Shown: positions 31,910-42,859 of the stretch, one piece after another
How the letters are laid out: each line of letters opens with the position of its first letter
Numbering within the stretch: position 1 is the first letter of the stretch
Notes under the pieces: generated by a model
Told to the model about the DNA's origin: nothing
The model's database searches: none
Seen by the model: only the letters and a program-made list of their open reading frames with translations
Position numbers and translations under genes: made by a program
From: Theodoxus fluviatilis
Taxonomy: Eukaryota; Mollusca; Gastropoda; Cycloneritida; Neritidae
DNA: 64,000 nucleotides
Assembly: GCA_034096865.1 (NCBI GenBank)
Contig: JAWQFJ010000606.1
Location: 59,282-123,281, forward strand
Direction: 5' to 3'

Positions 31910-32520
31910 AAGTGCTTCTGCGCATGCACGCACCAGTTTTATAAAATAAGTTTTGTAAAATAATACAAAAACAAAACCAGAATGTACAAAATCTGCGTCA
32001 GTGAATATTTCGCGACACGGCATTCTTCCTCCCCGGCAGAACCCCAGAGGACGAGCACCACATCGTGAATTGACCGTGCGCAATTCATCATGATGCGTAT
32101 TGCGTGATGCAGAGGTTTGGCAGCACCACAGGGGTCCTGCATCTCCGTCTTCATCCATAGAACGTGTATCAGGGGTCCCTCCCCTAGACTGGCTGCCTGC
32201 CATGGCTAATGAGCCCAGTCTGCCCATGGTTTTTCTGTCTGAGTGATCCTTCTCATACCCCTTATACTCGAGGAGAGTTGGCTGATATTTGTCTGACCCT
32301 TTGACCCGTCCAGTATGCGAAACGCTACGGCTCTCCTGGTCATGGAGGTACTCAAGCCACCACACCTGGTCAAGGAATCAGCCGTGTGGTGGTGTGTGGG
32401 AGATGATGAGTTATTATCTTAGTTATCCATACACTTTTTATGTATACATGCTTTTGTGTGTGATATTATATGATTGTTATTGTATTTTTGGGGGTTTTTA
32501 AAGCTGGGGCTCAATAACTT
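31910..32520. other. Unassigned insertion within the hAT element
   Basis: Minus-strand open frames here (for example one reading RTVNSRCGARPLGF) show no recognised domain. The stretch separates the two hAT fragments together with the G-rich minisatellite. It may be a worn retroelement. Confidence 0.3.
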
Positions 32521-32525
32521 AGCGG

Positions 32526-32795
32526 GATGTGGGGGTGGGGGGCCCGATTCATGATGTGGGGGTGGGGGGCCCGATTCATGATGTGGGGGTGAGGGGCCCG
32601 ATTCATGATGTGGGGGTGGGGGGCCCGATTCATGATGTGGGGGTGGGGGGCCCGATTCATGATGTGGGGGTGGGGGGCCCGATTCATGATGTGGGGGTGG
32701 GGGGCCCGATTCATGATGTGGGGGTGGGGGGCCCGATTCATGATGTGGGGGTGGGGGGCCCGATTCATGATGTGGGGGTGGGGGGCCCAATTCAC
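32526..32795 (+). repeat. 27-bp G-rich minisatellite, 10 copies
   Basis: The unit is GATGTGGGGGTGGGGGGCCCGATTCAT, nearly invariant (one copy has GTGAGGGGCCC). Because 27 is divisible by three, every frame stays open, giving (PPPPHHESG)n and similar translations that are not genes. The GGGGGTGGGGGG core could form quadruplexes. Confidence 0.95.
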
Positions 32796-33083
32796 AATCT
32801 AAGTCACGAAACTGTCTTGGGTGTTCAGTTCTGATGAAGTAGTCGGTGCAGTAGGATGCCTGTCTGCACTTCGAACGCGATTCGCACGAATAGAGAGGTT
32901 CGGCACATGCATCTCAGCATGCGAACACGAGCCCAGATGTGTGCCATCCCCTTGCAAGCTGCCTCAGCGCTTCTTTTGTGTGAATTGTGCCATCGTACAT
33001 GACCCCGTCAATGGCACACTGGATGTGTTTCCCCTGGCTTTGGATCACGTCTGAAGCATGGTTGACACAGGTCCTGTTCAGTC

Positions 33084-33341
33084 TTGTCAATAGGAGGTAT
33101 TTTGACGATTCCACACAGCTCTGCCCACTGCGAGAAAATTTTTTCTGTTGTAAGAAAGAACAAAACTCCTCAGAGATCCAGTTTGTCCAGTGAGACACTT
33201 GAAAGCCTCCTTATTCTGAAGAATAAGAGTTCTGCTGTTGAAGCTGTGGCAAAGTTGAAGCAGGAAGATCTGAAAACTCTTAAATCTTGCTACACTGACA
33301 GCCTCAGACAGAAGAATCTGAATCAGGATGCCAGAAACTGA
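33084..33341 (+). pseudogene. hAT transposase C-terminal dimerisation domain
   Basis: The frame reads HSSAHCEKIFSVVRKNKTPQ followed by RSSLSSETLESLLILKNKS and ends in DARN. The pattern S-x-x-C-E-x-x-F-S-x(5)-K-T-x-x-R-x-x-L and a downstream L-x-x-L-L is the hAT C-terminal (dimerisation) signature. Residues upstream are in another frame. It is collinear with the BED fragment at 31.4-31.9 kb; the central catalytic region between them is not recognisable. Confidence 0.8.
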
Positions 33342-33456
33342 ATAATTATGTTCCCTCTCTTGACACATTCTCATTGTTGATTGGTCAAAAACACTGCCGG
33401 AAACATGTTTGTATTTTTGCAATACTGCATGCATGCCTTAAAAAAATAATCCGCGC

Positions 33457-35260
33457 TTAGGATTGTACTGATGCAAAATGTAATCTTACTGATTTCAGCC
33501 AAAGTTTGTACTGATGGTTAAAAGTGAGGTGAACAGGTCTGGGTTGAGCCACAGGCATGTCATCAGTTGTCTTGAGTTTGTGCATAACCATGTCTGTGTA
33601 CCCCAGGTCTGTTGGGCTCTGTGCGAAGGCTGCGGCATTTCTCAAGAGTACCTGGTGTAATTGTTCTCTCTGTCATGCCGTGCCGTTGAATTTCGGACAG
33701 GGGATGGTCCTTGTCTGGGTCGGTGTTGCAGGTACTGCTCCCTCCGTCAATGTTTCCATGACCATTTCATCGATGGTGGCTGTGAAGGTCACTGCTGGCC
33801 CCACATAGTCAGCAACGTGAAGCTCGGCCACAAGTGTTCTCCTACGTATAGAGTAATTCCTGTCACTGAGGTTGACAAGACGGAGAAAACGCTGTGTTGG
33901 TTTTGCGCTGACAAACGTAGGTATCAGGAGGAGATTTCCCGGTAGTGGTTGTTGCAGAGGTGTTGCCAAAAGAGGCCCAGATGGTTGCTGGGTGGAAGTA
34001 ACCTTGACGGTACTAAGGATCGGGCCGGAACAAAAGTTGTAGAGGCTACCTTGGCGCTGCCCCTGATGCCATCATTCTGATGAACCTCCTGAATCGTGGC
34101 TTGCAGGCTTTGGGGAAGACAGTTGGGATTGGAGGACATGCAGTCGCCCAAAACATTCATACCCACGAGAGCTGGCAGGCGTTGTTTCCTCTCTTGCATG
34201 CTGGGGTCTAAAGGGTCGTGGACGATGAGAACTGGTGTGTTGGGATGCGTTTGGCCAAAGATCTCTAGGTCCGTGACCAGGATGCCGGAGTATGGGATTT
34301 TAGCACTGTTTGCAGCCCGGAGTCTCAGGTGTGATGACTGTCTCGCATCACTGAGGTGCTTCATTGCCCAGGAGTGCATCACGGTCGTGACCTCGCTCCC
34401 GGTGTCCAGCAGTGCCTGTACTTCCACACAGTTCATACGGATGGTAGTAACGGAACATTTTCCCACCAGTCCTCTCAAGCTCCGTTCCCCCGTTGTCTGC
34501 TTGCTGACAACGGGGGCATCTAGTTTTCCTGCTGCTGTCTTGGTCATGAGTTGAGATACGGACGCTGTTGCTCGTCTCTTTGTCGCCTGTCTGTGGCCAA
34601 TCATATCGCAGTACCAGCAGCGCATCGTACTCCTAGCGTCAGGGCGGTTACTGGTAGATAAAACAGCTGGAGAGTTCTGGTGTTGCAGAAACTGTAGCTG
34701 TTGTGTAAGGAGCGCAAGCTGCTCCTTCACCTGGATCAGCTCATCCCTGGGAGCGACAACTTGTTGGACCGCCACCTCCGTGTGGAAATCATCCTCCCGA
34801 AGCCAGCGTTGTGCTTCTGTTCTGGCTTGTAAGGATGTAGTATCTCTATGCTCCCGCACTTGACGTCGGAGGTCGCAACGGAGTGAAGGGGAGTACAGCC
34901 CTGCGATGAACTGGTCGCGGAGTGTGTCCTCGTCGACGCTATACAGGTGCCTTTTGTTTGCTCGCTGAAGGTGCTGGGCGAACTCCAGAATACCCTCCGT
35001 TTCACCTTGCAGGCATCGGTGAAACACGCCGACAAGAGTTGATGCCCCCCGATGATCTCCAAGATGGAAGTTGGGGAATCACAGGCAGCTCGGAGGACTT
35101 CCTGGCGGGCACAGCCAGTCAGGGGCTGCATCAGCCATTCTGTTGCAGCTCCGTGCTCTAGTGAGCAGTTGCGAATGATACGCTCTGCCTCTTCTGCAAA
35201 TGACTCCACATCTGTCCCACTCTCTCCAGAGAATGTTGGCAGTCTGGGCGGCTGTATGCA
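33457..35260 (-). mobile_element. Ty3/gypsy fragment: gag, protease, start of RT linker
   Basis: On the minus strand: gag start (RLPTFSGESGTDVESFAEEA, 35255 downward), gag body (FIAGLYSPSLRCDLRRQV), a damaged zinc knuckle (CWYCDMIGHRQA, last Cys missing), retropepsin with ALLDTGSEVTTV and VGMNVLGDC, and the RT linker (DLGYTDMVMHKLKTTDDM) near 33590. Everything after the linker is lost where the hAT C terminus begins. Several frameshifts occur. Confidence 0.85.
33924..35027 (-). pseudogene. Gypsy gag-protease open frame
   Basis: A 367-codon frame joins gag and protease. Its retropepsin keeps the active-site DTG (ALLDTGSEVTTV) and the later hydrophobic-Gly element (ALVGMNVLGDC). The C-terminal part (HLGLFWQHLCNN) has moved out of frame relative to 33673-33969, which continues the post-protease region (LPGNLLLIPTFVSA). 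Element dead because RT onward is missing. Confidence 0.8.
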
Positions 35261-35431
35261 GTACAAATGTACCAGATAAACACACTTGTATTGACTAAAG
35301 ACGATTAAAAAAATAAACACAACTAGACAAACATTATTTGAAATATTATATATTCAAACCATCTAAAGCAGCTCAGTTTGCAAGCTCTATACATCATGTA
35401 TAATGAGAACAGGATGTACCAGCAACTACAG

Positions 35432-37851
35432 TTAACATATATTAAGAAAATAAAATCTTGCCTCCTGGTTCTGATACCGTTTGTCAGTGTTACGGATGTA
35501 GTCCACAACCTGGACTGGTGTGGGCTGATAGGCTGTATCGTTAAACGCTGTGTCCACATTGGCTGCAGTGACATTGGCCAGTGTTGTTCGTACGATGTCA
35601 AAGGGCTTGGTCCCATAAGTCCGTGCAACGCTGATCTTCTCTTTCACAGACTGGGCAATTTTCCGGGCTTTTGTCAGTGGCTCCCATGCCACGCCTACAG
35701 GCACATGCTGCCCAGACACTACTACCTTCCACTTTGAAACATCTGACAGGAAGATTTTGCACACAACCTTGACACTGCAGTTATGTCGAGTGTGCCGCTT
35801 CTGTGGGTTGCCACAGCCTGCAATTGAAGATGTATGTAATGTACATATTTGTAGACGACGAAAAGAACTAAGTCCAGGTTTTTTCCCCACTTCATTTCGA
35901 AATCATAAGTTATCCTATGCCACACATAATGTTGTGAAGAATAGTTGTGGCAAGTTTGAAACAATTTTTTATTCTTAGTCAAATTCATTTTATTTCTTAA
36001 AGGCCCAGTTGGACTATGGTTCGTTTACATTTTGCATTTTGAAAACATACACATTCAGAGGACGTATAAGGAAATATCTTAAATATTTGCTACAGTATTT
36101 GACCACAGAAAGCACACACACACACACACACAGACTTTCCTGATTAATTTGACACCAAAACGAACCTGGTAGCTAAAAAATTGTGGAAGTTATAACGAGT
36201 TGAAGTTGAAAACTCAGTCGCGACTTGTTTTGAGAAAACGGACCTCAAAGTTTTGCATGCAATCCTCACACATTCTCCTTAGCAACAGGGTCTTAGAATT
36301 ATCCAATCATCTTGATTTTTTGCACAGCAGAAGAAACGAAAGAAAGCGCGCGAAAGACCATGTGTTGAGGTTCTGCAAGGGTTACGTGTTGTTTTGCAGG
36401 GTCAAAATTGGTCGATTTTGGCAAATAAAAATGCTCTAAATTATCACAATTTATAACTTTAATTAATTTTTTAATGCACTTAAATACATTTTTAAGACAT
36501 AAAACTTATACCATTTTATAGATTAATTTTTAGAGAATGCAATGAACCGAAAACCTCAATTTCGCACAGGCAGACCCCCACCACCTTCAGAGCTGTGTAG
36601 CGCTGTTTCGATGATTGCGAGTTAAGACTGATTTCCAGAAATGGGTCACATATATTTGCTGTACAGTATTTGACCACAGAAAGCACACACACACACACAC
36701 ACACCACACACACACACCACACACACACACACACACAAACAGGGCTGGGGGGATTCCAACCCAGGTTGCAAAAACCAATGCAGATATTTTAATAGTATAA
36801 TGTTATTATGTTTAATTATCAATTTCTCGCAACTGGTATGAATTTCAGATGCACCAATATGGTAGAACACTTAGTTTTTAGGCTCTGCAGCTGTGGATAA
36901 CCTCAAAGAACACTGTTTTTAGCTCCAACCGAGACTTTACAACTATTAATTCAAAAGTACCTTCAACACACTCCCCAACACCCCCACACTCTCTCTGGCA
37001 GCTCCCCTGGCCCGGACAGTTCAATATCCAAGTCACAACAGCCTGGTTAGCTGCCAAATTTCTATGCTGCAGCTCCTGTTTGGCTCTGTCAGAAAATAAT
37101 AAGGCGTGTGCATTGGACAACTTAATCAACATATGGCATGATGATGCAAATTATCATTATCAGACATATGAATTGGAAAATTGAACATCCACTGAAACTA
37201 TTTGGATCCCAGGAGTTTCCACTGAAATGATTTCTTTTTTTAATAGGAACTACGAACAGCCTGGGGGGAAAAGGTCCATTGAAAATAAAGTCAAATCCCT
37301 GAAGTCAGCTGATCAGTTGAAAATCTCAATCCCCAGTAGAGTACAACATGCACTTTATAAATCATTTAAAGAGCTATTTGTATCATTATGGAATCTTAAA
37401 AGTTTGATACATGACAGTGATGACTGTTCAGAAACATAACCATTGATAATTAAAACAGTGATGATACATGTGTACTTCAACTTCAAGAACTTCACACACA
37501 GTTTTACATAGCTCCCATCCGTTTCAAAACCTCAGTTGAAAAACAAATGAGAGGAATACTCTTGGCTTACCTTCCTTCTTCTGTAAGATCGAACGTGTCT
37601 GCAAAACTGTTCCTCACACACGCAACATCCTTCCTAGTTCCAAAGTAAAATGGATTCGCGGGCTCGACTTTGACAAGCCTTTTGTTGTGCTTTCGTTTAA
37701 GGACGTGGAGCTGCACCTGACTTGCCAAATGACTTCCTCTTGTGACAAATTCTTCAAGGTGGTTGCCACCAACTGGGATGTCAACACTGACAGGGGCGGT
37801 TTCTCCTTCTGTCTCATCTCCACTAGCGTAGGCTGCGGCAATCGCGTCCAT
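35432..37851 (-). CDS. Three-exon gene with Cys/His-rich segment, family not identified
   Basis: Exon 1 is 37851-37571 (MDAIAAAYASGDETEGE..., donor GTAAGC). Exon 2 is 37085-36961 (TTCTGACAG before, GTACTT after). Exon 3 starts at 35817 (CAATTGCAG before) and ends either at a possible donor at 35478/35477 (GTATCA) or at the stop near 35432. All phases agree (2, 1), which is strong support. The exon 2-3 junction creates a Cys/His cluster: CPGQGSCQREC, GECVEG then CGNPQKRHTRHNC, and VVCKIF, followed by KWKVVVSGQHVPVGVAWEP. This resembles zinc-binding, DNA-binding modules of transposon-related proteins, but I do not recognise the family. A 5' UTR may be spliced: an acceptor with a long pyrimidine tract lies at 37937, and a donor (GACAG|GTATGT) near 38444. 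A gypsy element begins just past exon 3. Confidence 0.6.
36100..36740. repeat. Duplicated tract ending in (CA)n, within an intron
   Basis: The phrase CAGTATTTGACCACAGAAAG followed by CA repeats occurs at about 36092-36132 and again at 36664-36737. The second CA tract is longer, with CACCACA interruptions. The copies lie in the second intron of the gene at 35.4-37.9 kb. Confidence 0.8.
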
Positions 37852-38065
37852 TTTGTGGCGAATTACGATTGTCGTAAAAAAAAAATGTCTTTCTTCGCCA
37901 GTTTCAAGATTATAATATGCAACAAATGTTTGGACTAGTGATTTCAGAAAGAGAGAAAGAAAGAAAAAGTGTAACACTTATTATCGCCGAGTGAAGAACA
38001 TGTCGCGATATATCACATGGTCATCGGTATGTCACGTGACTGTAAGGACGAGATTTCAAAGACCG

Positions 38066-38142
38066 AGTACTCTGTCGCCGGGGACAGAGTACTCCGAGTA
38101 CTCTGTCGCCGGGGACAGAGTACTCCGAGTACTCTGTCCCCG
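38066..38142. repeat. Tandem perfect palindromes, 31-bp period
   Basis: The unit GAGTACTCTGTC-GCCGGG-GACAGAGTACTC is a 12-bp stem with a 6-base loop. It occurs twice, followed by a third half unit (GAGTACTCTGTCCCCG). Transcribed in either direction it would form successive stable hairpins. Function unknown. Confidence 0.85.
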
Positions 38143-39031
38143 AATGTGGTTGACAACGACCATTTCAGCAATAGTTCAGCGAACAAAGAGGACTAAACAC
38201 ACTATTAAAACTCATTCCTAGATGCTTTCAGTAATTATTCGATCAACATCACCAACTACAACAATTATGTAAACTGAATACTGAATACTTGAGATTGACG
38301 GCGCGGAATCTCGTCTGAATCTGCAGCGATGTTGTCGACTTGGTCGAGAAACTGAATCATTGAGATCGAAGAATGCAAGCTTGTTTATCAACTATACACC
38401 ACTGTGGAATATCTTTACGAAATGCAAAGCAATACATACCTGTCAAGAAGGTGATTTGCGGCCAGAAAGTCATTCGATGAAGTGAATTCAGTTTGAACAT
38501 GAGCGCGTTCGGTCTTCATCGGTGTAGAAGCGATCAAGCAAGACGGCGAAGAAAGCTGCCTGCTGATTGGAGAATTCCATTCAGGGAACCAATGAGATGA
38601 CTGTTTTCATACAGGCTCTCCAAAAGAAGAAATCTGACGAAAAAAGTATCGAAATCGGTTGCGTAGTTTTCGAGATATCACATTTTCTGTTTCTTGCATA
38701 ATTAATGAGCTTTTTAAAGCCGCACCCCCATGATAAAATAAAATGATTTTAAAATACTTCGGTAAAATGTATAAGTTTCATCAAAGATGACTCACTCCGA
38801 TACTTTGAGCGAGGTTTCTTTGAGAGTTACCTCCCCCTATGCGAATGCTATTTCTGAGCGCTGCGTTGACAACATTGCATGTGTGCGTGTGTGTGGTGTG
38901 TGAAAGGAATAAAGTTTGGTGTGAATTATAATGTTCAAGGTATGTATAGGTTTTCTGGATGTTTGTTGAAACCATGCATGTTTATTTTATTACTCTTTTG
39001 CGTTCAGACGGTAAATTTTTGTATATGTAGC

Positions 39032-39113
<82 letters not shown>

Positions 39114-39420
39114 TATCTGTTTACCATTGTCTTCCTGTCTGGACCTGACCCTAACTTATGTCTCTCAGCATCGTTGTTTTCTCACACGCTGTCGTGGCGC
39201 CACTCTACCGCTGGGCCAAGTACTGTTATTGTTTTTTTCCGACACTGTTGACCCCATCTGCCCACTGTAATGGATGGAGGGAGAGAGAATGTCAGAACCC
39301 AATAATAGAGACGATAATACAGACGACAGTCTAGGGATGGAGAGGGATAGGGGAGAGTGGCGATCTATTCGATGGGAGAGAGACGACGACGACCCATTCT
39401 TAGGAACACCATAATATGGT
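38143..39420. other. Intergenic stretch with long (CT)n
   Basis: Contains a (CT)n of about 76 bases at 39034-39110 and a possible 5' exon of the minus-strand gene near 38444-38500. No protein domain was seen. Confidence 0.4.
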
Positions 39421-39429
39421 GTGATGTGA

Positions 39430-39440
39430 CATAAAAAGGC
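39430..39440 (+). promoter_or_regulatory. Possible TATA element
   Basis: CATAAAAAGGC lies 45 bases before the ATG of the open frame at 39475. Its position suits a short leader, but the match to TATAAA is imperfect. Confidence 0.3.
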
Positions 39441-39474
39441 GAGTCAGTTTTGACGACGTTAAGCCCAGCTCCCC

Positions 39475-40011
39475 ATGGAGAACAGCGGTCTAATTTCTTG
39501 TGTTTCGGGCTGCACTGCAAGTTCAGAAAAATCAAGCGGCAAAGGTCAAGGAGCGGGGGTGGTTTCTGCTCTGCGATTGCGTGCTCCAATGCCAGATATA
39601 AATACGACCTCATCGCGAGGAAAATGCTGCCAAACGTGTGTGGATCGCACGGAGAAGATGACTGGACTGTACACAGGGAGCAACAACGAGCTTTTCATTC
39701 TGCGGAAAGAATTTCATGATGCCGAAGAAGGTGGGCTCACTGTACTAGGTGCAGATCTTGTACAAGCAGTTGAAAAGTTGCAGATGGTTTACAAGAAAAA
39801 CATCGAGGGAGTACTGCATTCCGACGGAGTGAAAACCCTACTTGAAAAGGAACTCGATTCAACATCGCTCGAGTGCTCACAGAGAATGTGCAATCTCAAG
39901 ACTTCCATAGTCAGCACTTTCCTCACAGTGCGAATTAACTCTACATTGAAAGACTGCACTGCATCAGAAAAATCATCAAACTTTGCCACCTGTAACTATG
40001 GTAGAGAGTGA
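39475..40011 (+). CDS. Hypothetical protein, single exon, 178 residues
   Basis: An uninterrupted frame with a TATA-like element 45 bases upstream and AATAAA about 85 bases after the stop, which together look like a complete small gene. The N terminus is Cys-rich (SCVSGCTAS, then KCCQTC at about 50-55). The middle (RKEFHDAEEGGLTVLGADLV) is predicted helical, as is the C terminus (VSTFLTVRINSTLKDC). The order 'DxEEGGL' then a helical stretch, a late Cys pair and a VRI segment loosely recalls the C terminus of THAP9/P-element-like transposases, so this may be a decayed transposon end instead of a host gene. No confident assignment. Confidence 0.45.
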   Translation: MENSGLISCVSGCTASSEKSSGKGQGAGVVSALRLRAPMPDINTTSSRGKCCQTCVDRTEKMTGLYTGSNNELFILRKEFHDAEEGGLTVLGADLVQAVEKLQMVYKKNIEGVLHSDGVKTLLEKELDSTSLECSQRMCNLKTSIVSTFLTVRINSTLKDCTASEKSSNFATCNYGRE

Positions 40012-40094
40012 ATTTTTCATGAATTAATGCCACTCCATCTCATACAGAAAGGTGAAGAACATGAGGCACCAGATCAATTTACTGAAATTTTGTG

Positions 40095-40100
40095 AATAAA
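40095..40100 (+). terminator. Polyadenylation signal candidate
   Basis: AATAAA, 84 bases past the stop of the hypothetical gene. Confidence 0.4.
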
Positions 40101-40107
40101 TATACAT

Positions 40108-40350
40108 GTCGTGCCTAGATCCTGAAAGTGCCTAAGTTCTTGAATTAGGCAGTCTCTTGCCTAATTCGCGAAATAGGCAATGGTTGTGCCTAATATGTGA
40201 AATCAATGTTGACTTTTGCCTAATTTGTGAAATTTCATGATTTAGGCTGCCTATTTCATCAATTAGGCAGCCTAAGTCATGAAATTAGGCAAAGTTTCGA
40301 TTTAGGCACGACTGCTGTACAATTTAGGCAAAACAATCTACAGAATAGGC
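40108..40350. repeat. Cluster of GCCTAA / TTAGGC motifs
   Basis: Within about 240 bases at least a dozen copies of GCCTA(A) or its complement occur, many paired as imperfect palindromes such as TGCCTAATTCGCGAAATAGGCA, with intervening GTGAAAT/ATTTCAT-type spacers. Spacing is irregular (about 15-30 bases), so it is not a simple tandem repeat. It could be an old palindromic minisatellite or a clustered binding site. Confidence 0.7.
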
Positions 40351-40940
40351 AGAAACCTTGCTTAGTGTGTCAAATCAATTGCGTGTCAGTGTTAGCCAAA
40401 TCTGCGTGTGTGCGTGTGCCTCTCACTGCATAGCATAGCCATATATTACGAAATAACTTTAATCTTCAACCGTTTGTGCTGTTCCAAAAAGGATGTGTAG
40501 TGCTAGCAGTAAATGTGTAACCTTGAGCAATTTGACAATATACCCTCGTACTTTAGTTCATTGACATTGGAGCACATGCACAACAACAATCTAGTCAATA
40601 GACGGTAGGTTCTGAGCAATCTGATTAAGGTGTTCTGGAGACGAATAGAAGTCACAAACGTCTTGTGGTGTAATGCAAGGTGAATTACACCATCAACTCA
40701 TTACAAACAACAAGTGTTCTTCCGTTCATCAAACCACACGTTTGGGAGAAGTGTAGCCACGTCTATACCTACATATTCGTACGTGACTGGGTTGTACTAC
40801 AGCCTGGCTGCTATGTACATTCTCTCCTAAAAAAGCTATAATTAGTTGTCTTGCAAGTCTTGCAGCTTGCTGATAAAGGTGTCGACTTTGGCCTTTGTAA
40901 ACGCTATACCCTAGCTGTACTTCTTGCCTCTGGAGTTCAA

Positions 40941-40990
<50 letters not shown>

Positions 40991-41081
40991 GATCACATAC
41001 ACTTACACACACAGATACTTACACACGCATGCATGCATTCACGGACACAACGACACACAGACACACACACAAACACACACG

Positions 41082-41126
<45 letters not shown>

Positions 41127-41900
41127 ACACACACACACACACCTTTCTTATTCCAGACTAATAACAAGTTAGTTTTATTTCCCGAAACTGAAATATAATC
41201 ACAACTAATTATTATAAACAAACATCAATCAAATCTTTAACCAAAGAATGAAAATCATCACCAAAGCAGCCACTTTTCCCTTTCAGATCTTTTGAAAAAT
41301 TCCCTGTCAAAACAGTACACAACAAAGTACACAAGAAATTCCCCTTCAAAATAGTACACAACAGAGTACAAAAGAAAACATCACAGAACAATGGCAAGAG
41401 CACTCACCTAGTTGGTGTAGAATTGCCCTTCAGCTGTTCTGGAATTCCAGTGTTGATCATGAGATGCACATCAAAATTACACAAAAGTGAGGTCTGAGGA
41501 GCAAAGTTTTTCAGGACTTTCATGGTCTGGGTCAACTCCAAATATCTCTCATGCAAGAAACTCATTCTGATTGGTTGAAGCTTAGTCTTACAACAAAACT
41601 ACTCAAACCAAATAATACTCAACTTTTTTTTCCATTGAAGTCTCCATGGGGCTTAATGCCACACTTTCCACGTATCTAAACTCTCACTGGTGTTGACTAA
41701 ATTTTTAAAGGATTCCTAAAATCATGGCATATAGTTACTTTAACTTCCTGCAGAGAATAGACAAATTCTTAAGAGTCCATGATAAACACGTTGTGGGGAC
41801 CACTGTTGCAAGTGAAACACATAGATCTGCTGAATTTAACTCTCTGGTGCACACACTCTTACAAGCAAATTTGTATTTAAAAAATAAGGGTTGTCTTGGT
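40351..41900. other. Intergenic stretch with (AG)n and (AC)n
   Basis: A perfect (AG)n of about 46 bases at 40942-40987 and (AC)n tracts at 41050-41145. No gene was recognised. An imperfect repeat of CAAAACAGTACACAACA with ATAGTACACAACAGAGTACA occurs near 41310-41370. Confidence 0.5.
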
Positions 41901-41908
41901 TATGCGAT

Positions 41909-42110
41909 AGGATGGATGAATGGAGTGAGCTTTACAGCCTATCAGCCTTTGTAGGCTATGTAAGGCCATCAAGCACGAAAAATCAGAGTTGAAGTAAGTG
42001 TTAGTCAAGTCAAAGTGTCCCTACTTATTCACCTCTTAGGAATCACATAGAGATACATGGTGGGTCTATTCTCACCCCAATCCACAGGGGTGGTATGTGA
42101 TAGGAACTTG
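41909..42110 (+). repeat. Dispersed GGAT-headed repeat, copy 1
   Basis: A short GGATGGATG head is followed by a conserved body: TTTACAGCCTATCAGCCTTTGTAGGCTATGTAAGGCCA and later GGTGTCC/GTGTCC, CCTCTTAGGAATC and TGGTGGGTC. The same body follows GGAT repeats at 45367 and 50038, always in plus orientation. Confidence 0.8.
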
Positions 42111-42859
42111 TTCAGCTAGCAATGAATATGGTCTTGTTGGCTATGAATGCTTTGTAAAATGAATGTACTTTTTGACCCTAAAAACATTTTTCTACTGGAG
42201 CATGCTGTTTGATCTAATTTGTGTGTTATTAAAGTTAGCTAAAGTGCTAATTTTTGTGCCACGTTCACATTCACAAGGAAGGAAAAAGATGTATTTCACT
42301 GAACAATTGAAACTTTATTACAATACAAAGTACATTCATGTTTGGAAAATCTCCCCATACCTCAGGCAAAAAGGACGTTGTGACATGTACAGCACTTCGG
42401 CCTTTCTGCATGAAGTAATGAGTATAAACATGTTTCCTTTCTGAAAACTAAAGGACAATACACAATATTCAGGAGTGAATTAACGACAAAAACGTTTTTA
42501 AGAAAAGTGAAGTTGTGGTTTTATATTGTGAGTTGTCACCCATGTCTGGGGCTGACACTGCTGCCCACTTTACAACAGACATTTCTCCAAGTCAAATGAA
42601 ACATACAATCACAGGTAACAACACTGAGTCACATAATGCTCTACAATAACATGAAAATATCATTTAGAGCCACAGTAAAAAGGGATTGTTCAACAAAGGA
42701 ATTCAACACTATCATGTCTAACTGAACAAAAATTTCCACACTTTCTAAATATTCCAGATGAATGTTGCATTAAATGATGAAGAAGGATCAATACTTCTTT
42801 TCAAATAAAAATGGAAATGTTAATCTGAAATTCGTAATTTTTTTTAAATATCTGAATTA

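Noticed and set aside
32419..32834. Frames reading PPPPHHESG and GVGGPIHDV repeats
   Set aside because: 27-bp minisatellite, divisible by three, so all frames are open; no start context or flanking exon.
39475..40011. Firm assignment of the single-exon frame to a THAP9/P-element transposase C terminus
   Set aside because: Only a loose pattern match by eye; kept as hypothetical until a profile search is run.
40108..40350. TTAGGC motifs as an interstitial telomere
   Set aside because: The motifs are spaced and in both orientations, not tandem; most molluscs use TTAGGG.
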